DNA of 38,996 bases from Alphaproteobacteria bacterium (lineage in GTDB: Bacteria; Pseudomonadota; Alphaproteobacteria; Thalassobaculales; Thalassobaculaceae), in contig JAJEAR010000044.1 in the NCBI GenBank assembly GCA_022822665.1, positions 1 through 38,996 of the forward strand. Reading direction: 5' to 3'. Every line of letters begins with the position of its first letter. Position 1 is the first letter of the stretch. A program made the position numbers and the translations under genes. This document shows, piece by piece, positions 7,658 to 15,772 of the stretch. Below the pieces are notes generated by a model that was not told the DNA's origin, did no database searches, and saw only the letters and a list, made by a program, of their open reading frames with translations.

Positions 7658-8710
7658 TTGAACGGCTGCAGGCTGGACCGTTGGGCGGTCGACGCGCCGT
7701 TGACCGGCATCTGTGTCGAGCGCGGCGGGCGGTATGCGGCATTCGCCGCCGGGGACGGGTGCGTTCGCATCGTTGATCTCCGGGAGGGGGAACCGGCCCT
7801 TACGACACGGTCACTGACCCGCGGCGCAATCCTGGCGCTGGTCGCCGATTGCCGGGAGCCCGCGTTCATATGCGGGGCCGATAACGGTGCGGTGTACCGG
7901 GTTCACGCTTTGGAAGGGTCGCGGGAACTGGCGCGGTTCACCCGTGCCTGGCCCGATCAGCTCGTCACGCACCCGTGCGGGCTGAGGGCAATCTCGGAGG
8001 GTCTACAGGTCCGGGTGCTGGATGCCGGGGGACAAACGGTAACCGGACTGGGAAACCACCCGAGCACCGTCGCTGGCCTGGCCTTTGACAGCAGTGGCCG
8101 GCGCCTGGCCGTTTCCCACTACAACGGGGTGAGCCTGTGGACACTGGACGGGCGGTCTGGCGAGCCGCAACGACTGCATCACAGGGGGTCACACCTCGAT
8201 CTCAGCTGGAGCAGTGACGAACGGTTCGTGGTGACGGCCACCCAGGAAAGGACGATACACGCGTGGGATCTCGTTGCCGGGCAGGACGTCAGCCTCGGTC
8301 CGTGCATGAGCAAGGTCAAATCCATCAGCTGGAGCGCGGACGGTGACTGGTTGCTCGCATCCGGCACCGACACCGTGAGCTGCTGGCCGTTCTCGACAGG
8401 CCGCCTGCCGCCGGCAGCCCCACGCATGCTGGGGCGCTACAGCGAACACCTTGTCGCCAGGGTGTGCGCCAACCCGCGTTACGCCCTGACCGCCGCCGGG
8501 TACAACGATGGCGGTCTTGATCTGGTGAGTCTGGCCCCGCGGCCGCAGAGGCACGCCCTCGCAAGCGCGCCAGGTCGCCCGGTCACGGGCCTTGCATGGT
8601 CGCCGGACGGGAACTGCCTGCTGGGTGGTGACTCAGACGGGCGAGTGTTCGTCTGTCGTTTCGAAACCGACGTACTCGCCCGTCTGGCCTGGACCGGTCG
8701 GGGATCCTAG
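7658..8710 (+). CDS. WD40-repeat protein linked to zinc genes
   Basis: A 350-residue beta-propeller protein with about seven blade-like repeats. Typical pieces are GRYAAFAAGDGCVRIVDL, GRRLAVSHYNGVSLWTLDG, DERFVVTATQERTIHAWDL, DGDWLLASGTDTVSCWPF and DGNCLLGGDSDGRVFVCRF. No signal peptide is apparent, so it is probably a cytoplasmic scaffold. The start is uncertain: TTG 7658 is used because the frame is closed just upstream and the first blade starts soon after. It follows the COG0523 GTPase on the same strand by 183 bases, and its stop overlaps the convergent cyclase gene by four bases. A role with the metallochaperone, such as client recognition, is inference from neighbourhood. Confidence 0.75.
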   Translation: MNGCRLDRWAVDAPLTGICVERGGRYAAFAAGDGCVRIVDLREGEPALTTRSLTRGAILALVADCREPAFICGADNGAVYRVHALEGSRELARFTRAWPDQLVTHPCGLRAISEGLQVRVLDAGGQTVTGLGNHPSTVAGLAFDSSGRRLAVSHYNGVSLWTLDGRSGEPQRLHHRGSHLDLSWSSDERFVVTATQERTIHAWDLVAGQDVSLGPCMSKVKSISWSADGDWLLASGTDTVSCWPFSTGRLPPAAPRMLGRYSEHLVARVCANPRYALTAAGYNDGGLDLVSLAPRPQRHALASAPGRPVTGLAWSPDGNCLLGGDSDGRVFVCRFETDVLARLAWTGRGS

Positions 8711-9879
8711 ACAACCGCTATCGGGTTGCCCGGAGAACCCGTCGCTCCCTTGATCGGCAGCGTCGAGAAGATGAAGGCGAACTTGTAGACGCCGTCTGCT
8801 GCCAGATGATCAAGCCGAACGTTTTCCAGGATGTGGATACCGTTCTTGGTCAGGAAGATCTGGTGCACCGGAAACGCCAGGTTCGGATCCGGGTTGGGCA
8901 CGCACTCGATGGCCCAGCAGTCGGCGGCGCCCACTGAGATTCCCTTGGCCGCCAGCCACTCGCCTGCGGCAACGCCGATTCCCGGCTCACCGGAATTGAA
9001 GCGGGCGTTGTCCTTCATCCACAGGTTCTCGCCCCAGCCCGTGCGCCACAGCGCTGCAGAGCCCTCGGTGATGTCACTCTCGGTCATGCCCTGGCGATCC
9101 AGGCAGGCCTGCAGGTCGGCGACGGTGATTTCCTCACCCTTGTCCAACATGCGTCCCTTCAGGCCCATGACGTCGAAGAGGATACCGCGGCAGAAGAACG
9201 GCTTGACATGTTCCATGCCGAGCTTCTGCAGCCCGTAGGCACCGGCGGTGGAGCCTGCCTCGTTGTCGTTGTTATGAAGGTCCCTGGTGGTGAAACCGTT
9301 GTAGAATACCTCCTGGGACAGGTCGCCGGCATCGCCGACCCGTGCGCCGATATGGGCAAGCCCGTCGAACTGCGTGCCGACCTGACCGATTTCCGTGGTC
9401 AGGATCTCGTCGTGCCAGATGACCTGGTTCTTGCCGAACGCGCCTCCGGTCGGGGCGCCCGGGATGCGCAGTGCAAACACCCGCTGGCCGAACAGGGGCA
9501 TGCCGTATTCGTAGACCCGGCCCAGGCTGTACACCTTGCCGGTCTTGATCAGGCTCGCCGCGTCCAGTGCCACCGCCGGCGTCATGTGGTTGGTCGCGCC
9601 GGTCTGGTCGCCCTCGCCCCAGCGGGACGGCCACCACTTTGCGGCCATCGGCGTGCCTTCGATACCGCCTTCGGCGGCGTGTGCCGGTTTGACCAGGTCC
9701 AGCTCGTGCATCACCCCGCCACCCACGGTGGCGATCGCGGCACCGCCGGTGGCAATCGTGGCGGTCTTGATGAAGGAGCGGCGTGACTGTGACTTCGGTG
9801 CTTCGCCGTCCTGCTCCTGGTGTGCCTCTACGTCCGCTGGTTCTTCGACGGGGTCGTCCTTGCGAATTTCGTCGGTCAT
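8707..9879 (-). CDS. Tat-exported cyclase-family (COG1878) protein
   Basis: A 390-residue member of the cyclase/kynurenine-formamidase-like superfamily. The N-terminus has a twin-arginine signal (SRRSFIKTA, 32-40), then a hydrophobic stretch and AHA cleavage near residue 68, so it is folded inside and exported. The superfamily metal motif HxGTHxDxxxH appears as QVGTQFDGLAH (166-176). Asp172 and His176 remain but both early His are Gln, a pattern I associate with a COG1878 subgroup rather than decay. Downstream conserved blocks (FFCRGILFDV, AADCWAIE) are intact. Two Zur-like boxes lie just upstream of the start (9913-9950), so it is probably made under zinc starvation. Substrate unknown; hydrolysis of an amide or lactone is the family expectation. 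Confidence 0.82.
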   Translation of the reverse strand: MTDEIRKDDPVEEPADVEAHQEQDGEAPKSQSRRSFIKTATIATGGAAIATVGGGVMHELDLVKPAHAAEGGIEGTPMAAKWWPSRWGEGDQTGATNHMTPAVALDAASLIKTGKVYSLGRVYEYGMPLFGQRVFALRIPGAPTGGAFGKNQVIWHDEILTTEIGQVGTQFDGLAHIGARVGDAGDLSQEVFYNGFTTRDLHNNDNEAGSTAGAYGLQKLGMEHVKPFFCRGILFDVMGLKGRMLDKGEEITVADLQACLDRQGMTESDITEGSAALWRTGWGENLWMKDNARFNSGEPGIGVAAGEWLAAKGISVGAADCWAIECVPNPDPNLAFPVHQIFLTKNGIHILENVRLDHLAADGVYKFAFIFSTLPIKGATGSPGNPIAVV

Positions 9880-9912
9880 GGCGGATCCTCACTGTGGGTA
9901 CTGTTGTGACGA

Positions 9913-9930
9913 GTGTTACAGTATAACACA
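9913..9930. promoter_or_regulatory. Zur-like operator 1 before cyclase gene
   Basis: GTGTTACAGTATAACACA contains GTTACAGTATAAC, which differs by one base from the znu-operon box at 3035-3047. On the minus strand it contains TATACT, a good -10, so binding would block transcription of the cyclase gene starting at 9879. Confidence 0.65.
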
Positions 9931-9934
9931 TCAG

Positions 9935-9950
9935 TTACGTTATAATGTAA
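9935..9950. promoter_or_regulatory. Zur-like operator 2 before cyclase gene
   Basis: TTACGTTATAATGTAA is a 16-base palindrome with one mismatched pair. It lies about two helical turns (centre to centre) from operator 1 and upstream of it relative to the cyclase gene. Two tandem boxes suggest tight, possibly cooperative, repression. Confidence 0.55.
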
Positions 9951-10208
9951 TTGTAGCACACGGTGGATTGTTGACAACATGGTGCAGACCCGAAACCGGG
10001 GCTATTTTCACGTCGTTTCCGGTCGGTCCTTGCCGGCGATGCGCACCTGTGCAAGGCGGGGGTTCCGGGGTCCCGACCGATCCGCGGAGCCGGCAGTTTT
10101 CCCGAGGCCTCCCGCGTCACGCGCACCACGTTCCACGGCATGAAGGTCCGCGGTTGCATGGACGCCGCCCGCAGGCATCTTTCAGGGGCGGGTACGCGGA
10201 CGACAAAT
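9951..10208. other. Intergenic, no recognised gene
   Basis: This stretch separates the cyclase promoter from the Fic operator array. A minus-strand frame of 93 codons (ending at 9935) covers it, but it has no recognisable domain and runs through the operators, so I reject it as a gene. Confidence 0.4.
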
Positions 10209-10229
10209 CGTTTCAACGGTGCTGAAACG
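10209..10229. promoter_or_regulatory. Operator, CGTTTCA-N7-TGAAACG (site 1)
   Basis: A 21-base inverted repeat with 7-base arms and a 7-base spacer. The same 7-7-7 layout recurs at 10324-10344. It belongs to an array in front of the winged-helix/Fic gene and is probably bound by that protein's N-terminal wHTH or another local repressor. Confidence 0.6.
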
Positions 10230-10260
10230 ACTGAGCAGGTGTCAAAGGTTATTTAGTTAT

Positions 10261-10274
10261 TTCAACGGGTTGAA
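10261..10274. promoter_or_regulatory. Operator-like palindrome TTCAAC-GG-GTTGAA
   Basis: A perfect 14-base palindrome sharing the TTCAA core of the flanking 7-7-7 sites but with a shorter spacer. It lies between sites 1 and 2 and may be an additional contact for the same repressor. Confidence 0.45.
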
Positions 10275-10323
10275 TGTTGCACCTCGGTTCGCGTTCATTG
10301 CAGGACGACGGAACCCTGAGTTT

Positions 10324-10344
10324 CGTTTCAAATTACCTGAAACG
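10324..10344. promoter_or_regulatory. Operator, CGTTTCA-N7-TGAAACG (site 2)
   Basis: Identical arms and spacer length to site 1 but a different spacer sequence, so the arms are what is conserved. It lies just upstream of two TATAAT hexamers (10358-10363 and 10384-10389), well placed to occlude the promoter. Confidence 0.6.
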
Positions 10345-10383
10345 ATGCCTTGATCTTTATAATTTATCCAAATAATTCAATGG

Positions 10384-10396
10384 TATAATCGTTTCA
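10384..10396 (+). promoter_or_regulatory. -10 box plus operator half-site before fic-type gene
   Basis: A perfect TATAAT (10384-10389) is followed directly by CGTTTCA (10390-10396), a single arm of the operator repeat. The ATG of the Fic-type gene is 20 bases further on. No good -35 is visible at 17 bases, so the upstream TATAAT at 10358 is an alternative. Confidence 0.5.
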
Positions 10397-10416
10397 ACCT
10401 GTCGAGCATTCATTTC

Positions 10417-11270
10417 ATGTCCTTCTCTGACCGGGACATTCTTGACTATCTCGCCGTCCATCCCGGCGCGCGCCGGCAGGAGATCCGCCGGCATGTGGCG
10501 CCGGAGGTCAGCGACACGACCATCTGGCGCACGCTCGGGGGGCTTGTGTCGATGAAGGCAAGCTGGAAGTCTCAGGCGGGGCCCGCGCCACGGGCTACGC
10601 GCTTGCAGGTGCGGCCGTGATCCGCGCCCATCTCAAGATGACCCGCAACCGCCGCAGGCCCGCCGGCTACGGAAGGAACTTTCCGGACCGTTACATTCCC
10701 GACACGACTTTCCATCTCGGTGCAACCGACCGTCAGCGGCTGCAGGATGCCGGCCGACCCGACATCCCGCCACTTCCTGCCGGAACCCGTGCGCGCCGGA
10801 TTCTCGAACACCTCCTCGCAGACCTGTCCCGGGCGTCGCCGCGCATGGAATGCGATACCTGCGACATCCTGGAAACCGAGCGGTTCATCCGCTTCGGCCG
10901 GGAAGCCGTCGGCAAGGTCCGCAAGGAAGCGGTGATGATCCTCAGCCAGGAGAAAGCCATTCAACATGTCGTCGATACCCTGGATACCGTGACCATCAGC
11001 CGGCCGGACCTGCGCAACACTCATGCCTTGCTCGCCGACGGGCTTCTATCCGAACCCGGTATGACGGGACAGCTGCGGCGCATGCCCGTCGGTATCACGC
11101 ATTCAAGCTACAGGCCCCTCCCGGCGACCGGTTCGAGATCGAAGAGGAACTCGGCATCCTGGTTGAGAGGGCGGCCGCCGTGACCGACCCGTTCGAGCAG
11201 TGTTTCTTCCTTCTGGTCCACCTTCCCTGTTTGCCTGGAAGCGGCTCCAGGTTGACATTCGGTTGCGGTG
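10417..11270 (+). pseudogene. Fic-family protein (wHTH-Fic), frameshifted and truncated
   Basis: Read across three frames, this stretch rebuilds a Fic/DOC-type AMPylase-like toxin with an N-terminal winged helix. Frame one (from ATG 10417) gives the wHTH, ILDYLAVHPGARRQEIRRHV, to about 10565. Another frame gives VIRAHLKMTRNRRRPAGYGR, DILETERFIRFGREAVGK, ISRPDLRNTHALLADGLL and MPVGITHSSYRPL to about 11115. A third continues EIEEELGILVERAAAV, DPFEQCFFLLVHLP to about 11235. The Fic catalytic loop expected after LVHLP (of the EDVNKRTSRLA type) is lost to an indel, and the C-terminal third is missing. At least two frameshifts plus a deletion make it non-functional. Its operator array is much better preserved than the gene. 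Confidence 0.8.
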
Positions 11271-11286
11271 CGTTGGAGGCGGAACC

Positions 11287-11736
11287 ATGAACAGGGTCAC
11301 GACCATCCGGGGGCTTTCTCCGGAAGAGGCAGCCGAGCGGATTTACACTGCGCACAAGCACGAAACGGCATGGCTCGATGTATTTGCCGAGTGCCTTGAT
11401 CACCGCCGCACGGGCCAATCCCTGGCGCGTACGCTTGAGGTATGGGGCCTGAGCCAGGCCGAGGCGGCACGCCTCTTCGGGGTGAGCCGCCAGGCAGTCG
11501 GCAAGTGGCTGCATCACGGGTTCCCTCCGGACCGCGCGCGAGCCATCTCTGATCTCGCCGCCACCGCCGATCTCCTCGTGCGGTATCTCAAGCGCGACCG
11601 AATCCCCGCGGTCGTGCGCAGGCCCATCAGGGTGCTTGATGGAGTTTCTCTGGTGGAATTGCTGCAACGGGGTGACACGCGGATGTTGCTTGCAAGGTGC
11701 CGCGACATGTTTCAGTTCGAGCGCACGCACGCCTGA
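11287..11736 (+). CDS. Xre/MbcA/ParS-type antitoxin, apparently intact
   Basis: A 149-residue protein with a central helix-turn-helix (LSQAEAARLFGVSRQAVGKW, about 56-75) and a C-terminal toxin-binding module of the Xre/MbcA/ParS kind, ending in VLDGVSLVELLQRGDTRMLLARCRDMFQFER. Such antitoxins neutralise RES-domain toxins and repress their own operon. Start ATG 11287 follows GGAGGCGG at good spacing. The partner RES gene begins three bases after the stop but is broken. Selection may keep the antitoxin as a regulator or anti-toxin shield, or it may simply not yet have decayed. Confidence 0.8.
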   Translation: MNRVTTIRGLSPEEAAERIYTAHKHETAWLDVFAECLDHRRTGQSLARTLEVWGLSQAEAARLFGVSRQAVGKWLHHGFPPDRARAISDLAATADLLVRYLKRDRIPAVVRRPIRVLDGVSLVELLQRGDTRMLLARCRDMFQFERTHA

Positions 11737-11738
11737 CC

Positions 11739-12286
11739 GTGGCGCTACTGCGCGAAACGGTTCCGGACACGCACGTCTGGTGGCGAATTTCCGATCCGTC
11801 CTGGACGGACCCCCTCAGTCCTGCCTTCGCGCAGTGCCGGGGCGGGCGCTGAAGCCCGCCGGCGAGTTTCCCCCACGCTCTACCTGAACGAAGATGTCGT
11901 GACGGCGCGCCTGAACCTTCGCGCCTTTATCGAAATGTGGCCCTACGAGCCCGAAAATCTGCGCGACGACACGGGGCCGGCACTCGTGGGGTGCATGCAC
12001 CTTGCCCCGCCATCAGGTGGTATGTGACGCACACTCTCCGGCCGACCTTCAATCGGCGGGACTGCCCAACACCTATCCGCCCGAAAGCGACGGCAAGCCG
12101 GTTCCGCACGCCCGCTGCCAATCCGTCGGTGCCAGGGCCAGGGAGGCGGGTCTGCGCGGGGTCCGGGCCCGCTCGGTGTGCTCTCCCGATGGCGCCGGGA
12201 GAGAACTGGCGTGGTTTCCCGCAACCGCTCGCAGCGCAGCCCGGCGGGTGCTGACGCTTGCCTGGACGACATGGTTCTGGGCATAG
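11739..12286 (+). pseudogene. RES-domain toxin (NAD phosphorylase family), inactivated
   Basis: Starting at GTG 11739, three bases after the antitoxin stop, the frame reads THVWWRISDPSWTDPLSPAF and ends at TGA 11850-11852. In relatives this point is the Trp of RGGRWNP, so it is a nonsense change. Homology resumes after an extra C near 11873-11878 as TLYLNEDVVTARLNLRAF, breaks again near 11998, and continues from 12002 as PRHQVVCDAHSPADLQSAG to the TAG at 12284-12286. The diagnostic Arg (WWRISDP), Glu (LNED) and Ser (AHSP) of the RES fold are all still readable. Intact members degrade NAD+. One nonsense codon and two +1 frameshifts show this one is dead. Confidence 0.85.
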
Positions 12287-12329
12287 CGTCTGGTACCGGC
12301 AAAATGTGTGCGTGGTGCGGATCGTACCA

Positions 12330-12690
12330 TCATGGTCTGCCACCGCACCGAAAGGACGCCGCCGAACGGGACGATCGCCGGTGCCCCTGGCCGGAAACCC
12401 AGCGCACATGCCGCGAGCCGGCTGCATCACGCCCTCGGGCGTCACCAGCACCGGCCCCGTCCTCGAGCACACAGATGAACCCGTCCTGCAGGCCGTGCCC
12501 GTGTATGAGCGCCGATGCGCCCCCGGGCCCGTTCCCGGTCGGGCTGACGCCGAAGGTGCCGAGCCCGAAGACCTCGCCGGGCGCGCGCCTGTCGCGGTGA
12601 TCCGTGAGCTGCTCGAAGGGTGCGGGGACGTTCGACGACGTGGCCCGCGGCGGCACCTCCGTAGCCGTGACGGCCGCGGGCGTCGTGGTC
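12330..12690 (-). pseudogene. Cupin-domain protein remnant
   Basis: On the minus strand one frame reads TEVPPRATSSNVPAPFEQL, GEVFGLGTFGVSPTGNGPGG, ALIHGHGLQDGFICVLED. Near 12458 it shifts to another frame reading GPVLVTPEGVMQPARGMCAG FPARGTGD. Joined, they give the first two thirds of a small cupin: the HxH...E metal motif region (ALIHGHGLQDGF, VLED) and the GMCAGFPAGTGD second motif. The frameshift and absent C-terminus mark a pseudogene. It lies tail-to-tail with the RES remnant. Confidence 0.6.
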
Positions 12691-12823
12691 CCGGTCAGCC
12701 CGTCCTCCCTGTCGCTCCGGGCCCCGCGGCACAGCGTCGCGGACACCCGGACCGGCCGCTGAACCAGGGACTGCGGACACGGCAACCGTACCGCCGCGGC
12801 GCTTTGACGCCGGGTGTGACGGC

Positions 12824-14494
12824 ATGCATGATGCGCCGCTCAAGCTCGGGAGGATGGGGCCGGTGGAACCGGATGCTGCAGCACGGGATCTGGGCAGCTT
12901 CGACTACGTCGTGGTCGGGGCGGGGACCGCCGGATGCCTGCTCGCCAACAGGCTGTCGTCCGACCCGGACAACCGGGTCCTGCTGCTCGAGGCGGGAGGC
13001 CGAGACAATTACTTCTGGATCCGGGTTCCGGTCGGATATCTGTTTACCATGAACAACCCGCGCACCGACTGGTGCTTCTCGACCGAGCCCTGCGACGGGT
13101 TGAACGGGCGCGCTCTCGCCTATCCTCGCGGCAAGGTGCTTGGTGGATGTTCGTCGATCAACGGCATGATCTACATGCGCGGACAGGCCCGCGACTACGA
13201 TCACTGGCGCCAGCTGGGCAACGTCGGCTGGAGCTGGCAGGACATGCTGCCCTACTTCTGCCGCATGGAGGACCGGGTCGGCGGGGGTGACGACCTGCAC
13301 GGTACCGGGGGCGAGTGGCGGGTCGAGTCCCAACGGCTGTCCTGGGAGATCCTGGACGCGTTCCGCGCCGCGGCGGCGCAGACCGGCATCCCGCCTACCG
13401 AGGATTTCAACCGCGGCAACAACGAGGGTTGCGGGTATTTCGAGGTCAACCAGAAGCGCGGCGTGCGCTGGAGCGCTGCCGACGCCTTTCTCCACCCGGT
13501 CGGCAACCGCAAGAACCTGACGGTGCTGACAGACGCCCACGTGCGCGGAATCCGGATCGGGGACCACCGGGCGCGGCGGCTTGCGCTCTGGATCGGCCGG
13601 GAGCCGGCAGAGGCGGGGATCGACGGCGAGCTGGTGCTTGCGGCGGGTGCTGTGGGATCACCGCATATCCTGCAGCTGTCCGGAATTGGCCCGGCCGACC
13701 TGCTCAGGGAACGGGGAATATCGCCGCTGATCGACCTTCCCGGCGTGGGCGGCAACCTGCAGGATCACCTGCAGATGCGGCTCGTCTTCAAGGTCTCGAA
13801 CACCCGCACGCTCAACCTGCGCGCCAACAGCCTGCTGGGGCGGGTCGGCATGGGGCTCGAGTACTTCCTGGCCCGGCGCGGGCCGATGACCATGGCGCCG
13901 AGCCAGCTCGGCGCGTTCGCCCGGTCGGACGAGTCCCGGGACACCCCGAACCTGCAGTACCACATACAGCCGCTCTCGACCGACCGGCTCGGCGACCCGC
14001 TGCACCCCTTCGAAGCCTTCACCGCGTCGGTATGCAACCTGCGGCCCGAGAGCAGGGGCCGGGTGCTCCCCCGCGGCCCCGATGCCCGAGAGGCCCCGGA
14101 GATCCAGCCCAACTACCTCTCCGACCCGGCCGACCGGCAGGTGGCGGCCGACGCCATCCGGCTGACGCGGCGGATCGTCGCCGCACCGGCGATGGCGCCC
14201 TACATGCCGGAAGAATTCCTGCCCGGTGACCGCTTCAGCAGTGACGAGGACCTGGCGCGGGAGGCCGGCAACATCGGGACCACCATCTTCCACCCGGTCG
14301 GGACCTGCCGCATGGGCCCGGAGGGCGACGGTGGCGCGGTCGTCGACGACCGTCTCAGGCTGCGCGGTCTCGATGGCGTGCGGGTGTGCGATGCCTCGGT
14401 CATGCCCACCATCACCTCGGGCAACACCAACTCGCCGGTCCTGGCGATCGCGGAGAAGGCCGCGGAAATGATCCTCGAGGACGCGGGGAGGTGA
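12824..14494 (+). CDS. GMC-family FAD oxidoreductase (choline dehydrogenase-like)
   Basis: A 556-residue glucose-methanol-choline oxidoreductase that oxidises a primary or secondary alcohol, passing electrons to FAD and then a membrane or soluble acceptor. The FAD Rossmann motif is VVVGAGTAGCLLANRL (29-44) with LLLEAGG near 56. The family signature YPRGKVLGGCSSINGMIYMRG follows near residue 100. The catalytic pair is His490 (FHPVGTCRMG) and Asn536 (GNTNSPV). No signal peptide or transmembrane segment is seen. The ATG at 12824 is used; ATG 12854 is possible but has poor RBS spacing. It starts a same-strand run of catabolic genes with the hydrolase seven bases later. Choline is only one possible substrate for this large family. 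Confidence 0.88.
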   Translation: MHDAPLKLGRMGPVEPDAAARDLGSFDYVVVGAGTAGCLLANRLSSDPDNRVLLLEAGGRDNYFWIRVPVGYLFTMNNPRTDWCFSTEPCDGLNGRALAYPRGKVLGGCSSINGMIYMRGQARDYDHWRQLGNVGWSWQDMLPYFCRMEDRVGGGDDLHGTGGEWRVESQRLSWEILDAFRAAAAQTGIPPTEDFNRGNNEGCGYFEVNQKRGVRWSAADAFLHPVGNRKNLTVLTDAHVRGIRIGDHRARRLALWIGREPAEAGIDGELVLAAGAVGSPHILQLSGIGPADLLRERGISPLIDLPGVGGNLQDHLQMRLVFKVSNTRTLNLRANSLLGRVGMGLEYFLARRGPMTMAPSQLGAFARSDESRDTPNLQYHIQPLSTDRLGDPLHPFEAFTASVCNLRPESRGRVLPRGPDAREAPEIQPNYLSDPADRQVAADAIRLTRRIVAAPAMAPYMPEEFLPGDRFSSDEDLAREAGNIGTTIFHPVGTCRMGPEGDGGAVVDDRLRLRGLDGVRVCDASVMPTITSGNTNSPVLAIAEKAAEMILEDAGR

Positions 14495-14500
14495 GCCGTC

Positions 14501-15724
14501 GTGTTCGCTGAACTCATCGCGCGAGCGGGTGAACTGCGCTTCCCGTTCGGTCCGCTCCGCGTCGACCTCGTCGCGGACGCGGAGCGCACGCGTCTCGTGA
14601 TCGATGGGACAGGCGCCCGTCTCGGACAGGGGTGCGGGGAGAAGGCTGACTTCACGCTTGCGGCCACCGCCGCGGCATGGGGTGAACTCGGCACACCGGG
14701 TGCACGGCCCGGGTTCCAGACGCTGTCGGCCATGCGGCGCACCCGCAACCTGGTGGTGACCGGCGACATGGTGGCGTTCAACCGCCACCTGCTCATGCTC
14801 GAGCAGCTGTTTGCGCGTCTCGACGAGCCGGAGGCGGACACCGCGCCGCCGGTGTCGCCGCTGATCGAACCGGTCACCGGTCGCTACCTGCGTCTCGCGA
14901 TCGCGGGCCGCGCCTGCAGGATCTATTTCGAGGAGGCGGGCGAGGGGATCCCGCTGGTCTGCCTCCATACCGCCGGCAGTGACTCGCGCCAGTACCGCGC
15001 GCTGCTGAACGACGGGGAGATCACCGACCGGTTCCGGGTCGTCGCCTTCGACCTGCCCTGGCACGGCAAGTCCTCGCCACCGGCCGGCTACCAGCGCGAG
15101 ACCTACAGGCTGACCACCGACGGCTACGTCGAAACCGTCATGGCCGTGATCGATGCGCTCGGCCTTGCACGGCCCGTGGTCATGGGGTGTTCGATCGGCG
15201 GACGTGTCGTGGTCCATCTCGCATTGCGTCACGCGGACCGGCTGTGCGCGGTGATCGGACTGCAGTCCGCGCTGTATGCCGAGGATCGCAGCATCGGCGA
15301 TCCCGCCCCCGAGATGGCGCTGCACCGGCCCGACATCCACTGTTCGGAGGCGGCGGGTGCGCTGATGGCGGGCATGATCGCACCGCGCTCGCCGGCGCCG
15401 GACCGGTGGGAGACCATGTGGCACTACATGCAGGCTGGTCCCGGGGTGTTCCACGGCGACCTGCACTACTATTTCGAGGACGGCGATCTGAGGCACGAGC
15501 CGATCGACTCGTTGCGCGGCTCGTCCTGTCCGGTCTACCTGCTGAGCGGTGAACACGACGTGTCCGCCACTCCCGGGATGGGCCGGGAACTCGCCGAACG
15601 CATCGGGGCCGCGCATTTCGAGGTAATGCGGGACGTCGGGCATTTTCCGATGTCCGAGAATCCCGTGGTATTCCGCGACTACCTGCTGCCGGTGCTCGGG
15701 CGGATCGAGGCGGACAGCGGCTGA
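14501..15724 (+). CDS. SCP2-like/alpha-beta hydrolase fusion
   Basis: A 407-residue protein. Residues about 1-115 look like an SCP2-type lipid-binding fold (DFTLAATAAAWGEL, then NLVVTGDMVAFNRHLL). Residues about 130-405 are an alpha/beta hydrolase: oxyanion region LVCLHTAGSD, nucleophile elbow GCSIGG with Ser231, acid Asp353 (GEHDVS) and His381 (VGHFPMSEN). It probably hydrolyses an ester, lactone or thioester of a hydrophobic substrate held by the first domain. Start is GTG 14501 behind GGGGAGGTGA, seven bases after the GMC gene. A degraded second copy of its 3' end lies at 17098-17314. Confidence 0.82.
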   Translation: MFAELIARAGELRFPFGPLRVDLVADAERTRLVIDGTGARLGQGCGEKADFTLAATAAAWGELGTPGARPGFQTLSAMRRTRNLVVTGDMVAFNRHLLMLEQLFARLDEPEADTAPPVSPLIEPVTGRYLRLAIAGRACRIYFEEAGEGIPLVCLHTAGSDSRQYRALLNDGEITDRFRVVAFDLPWHGKSSPPAGYQRETYRLTTDGYVETVMAVIDALGLARPVVMGCSIGGRVVVHLALRHADRLCAVIGLQSALYAEDRSIGDPAPEMALHRPDIHCSEAAGALMAGMIAPRSPAPDRWETMWHYMQAGPGVFHGDLHYYFEDGDLRHEPIDSLRGSSCPVYLLSGEHDVSATPGMGRELAERIGAAHFEVMRDVGHFPMSENPVVFRDYLLPVLGRIEADSG

Positions 15725-15772
15725 CCGGCGGTACCGTAGCCACTCTCCGCCAGCCGCCTGTCGCGAAACTCC

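Noticed and set aside
9935..10216. A 93-codon minus-strand ORF
   Set aside because: It runs through the Zur-like and Fic operators and has no recognisable sequence.
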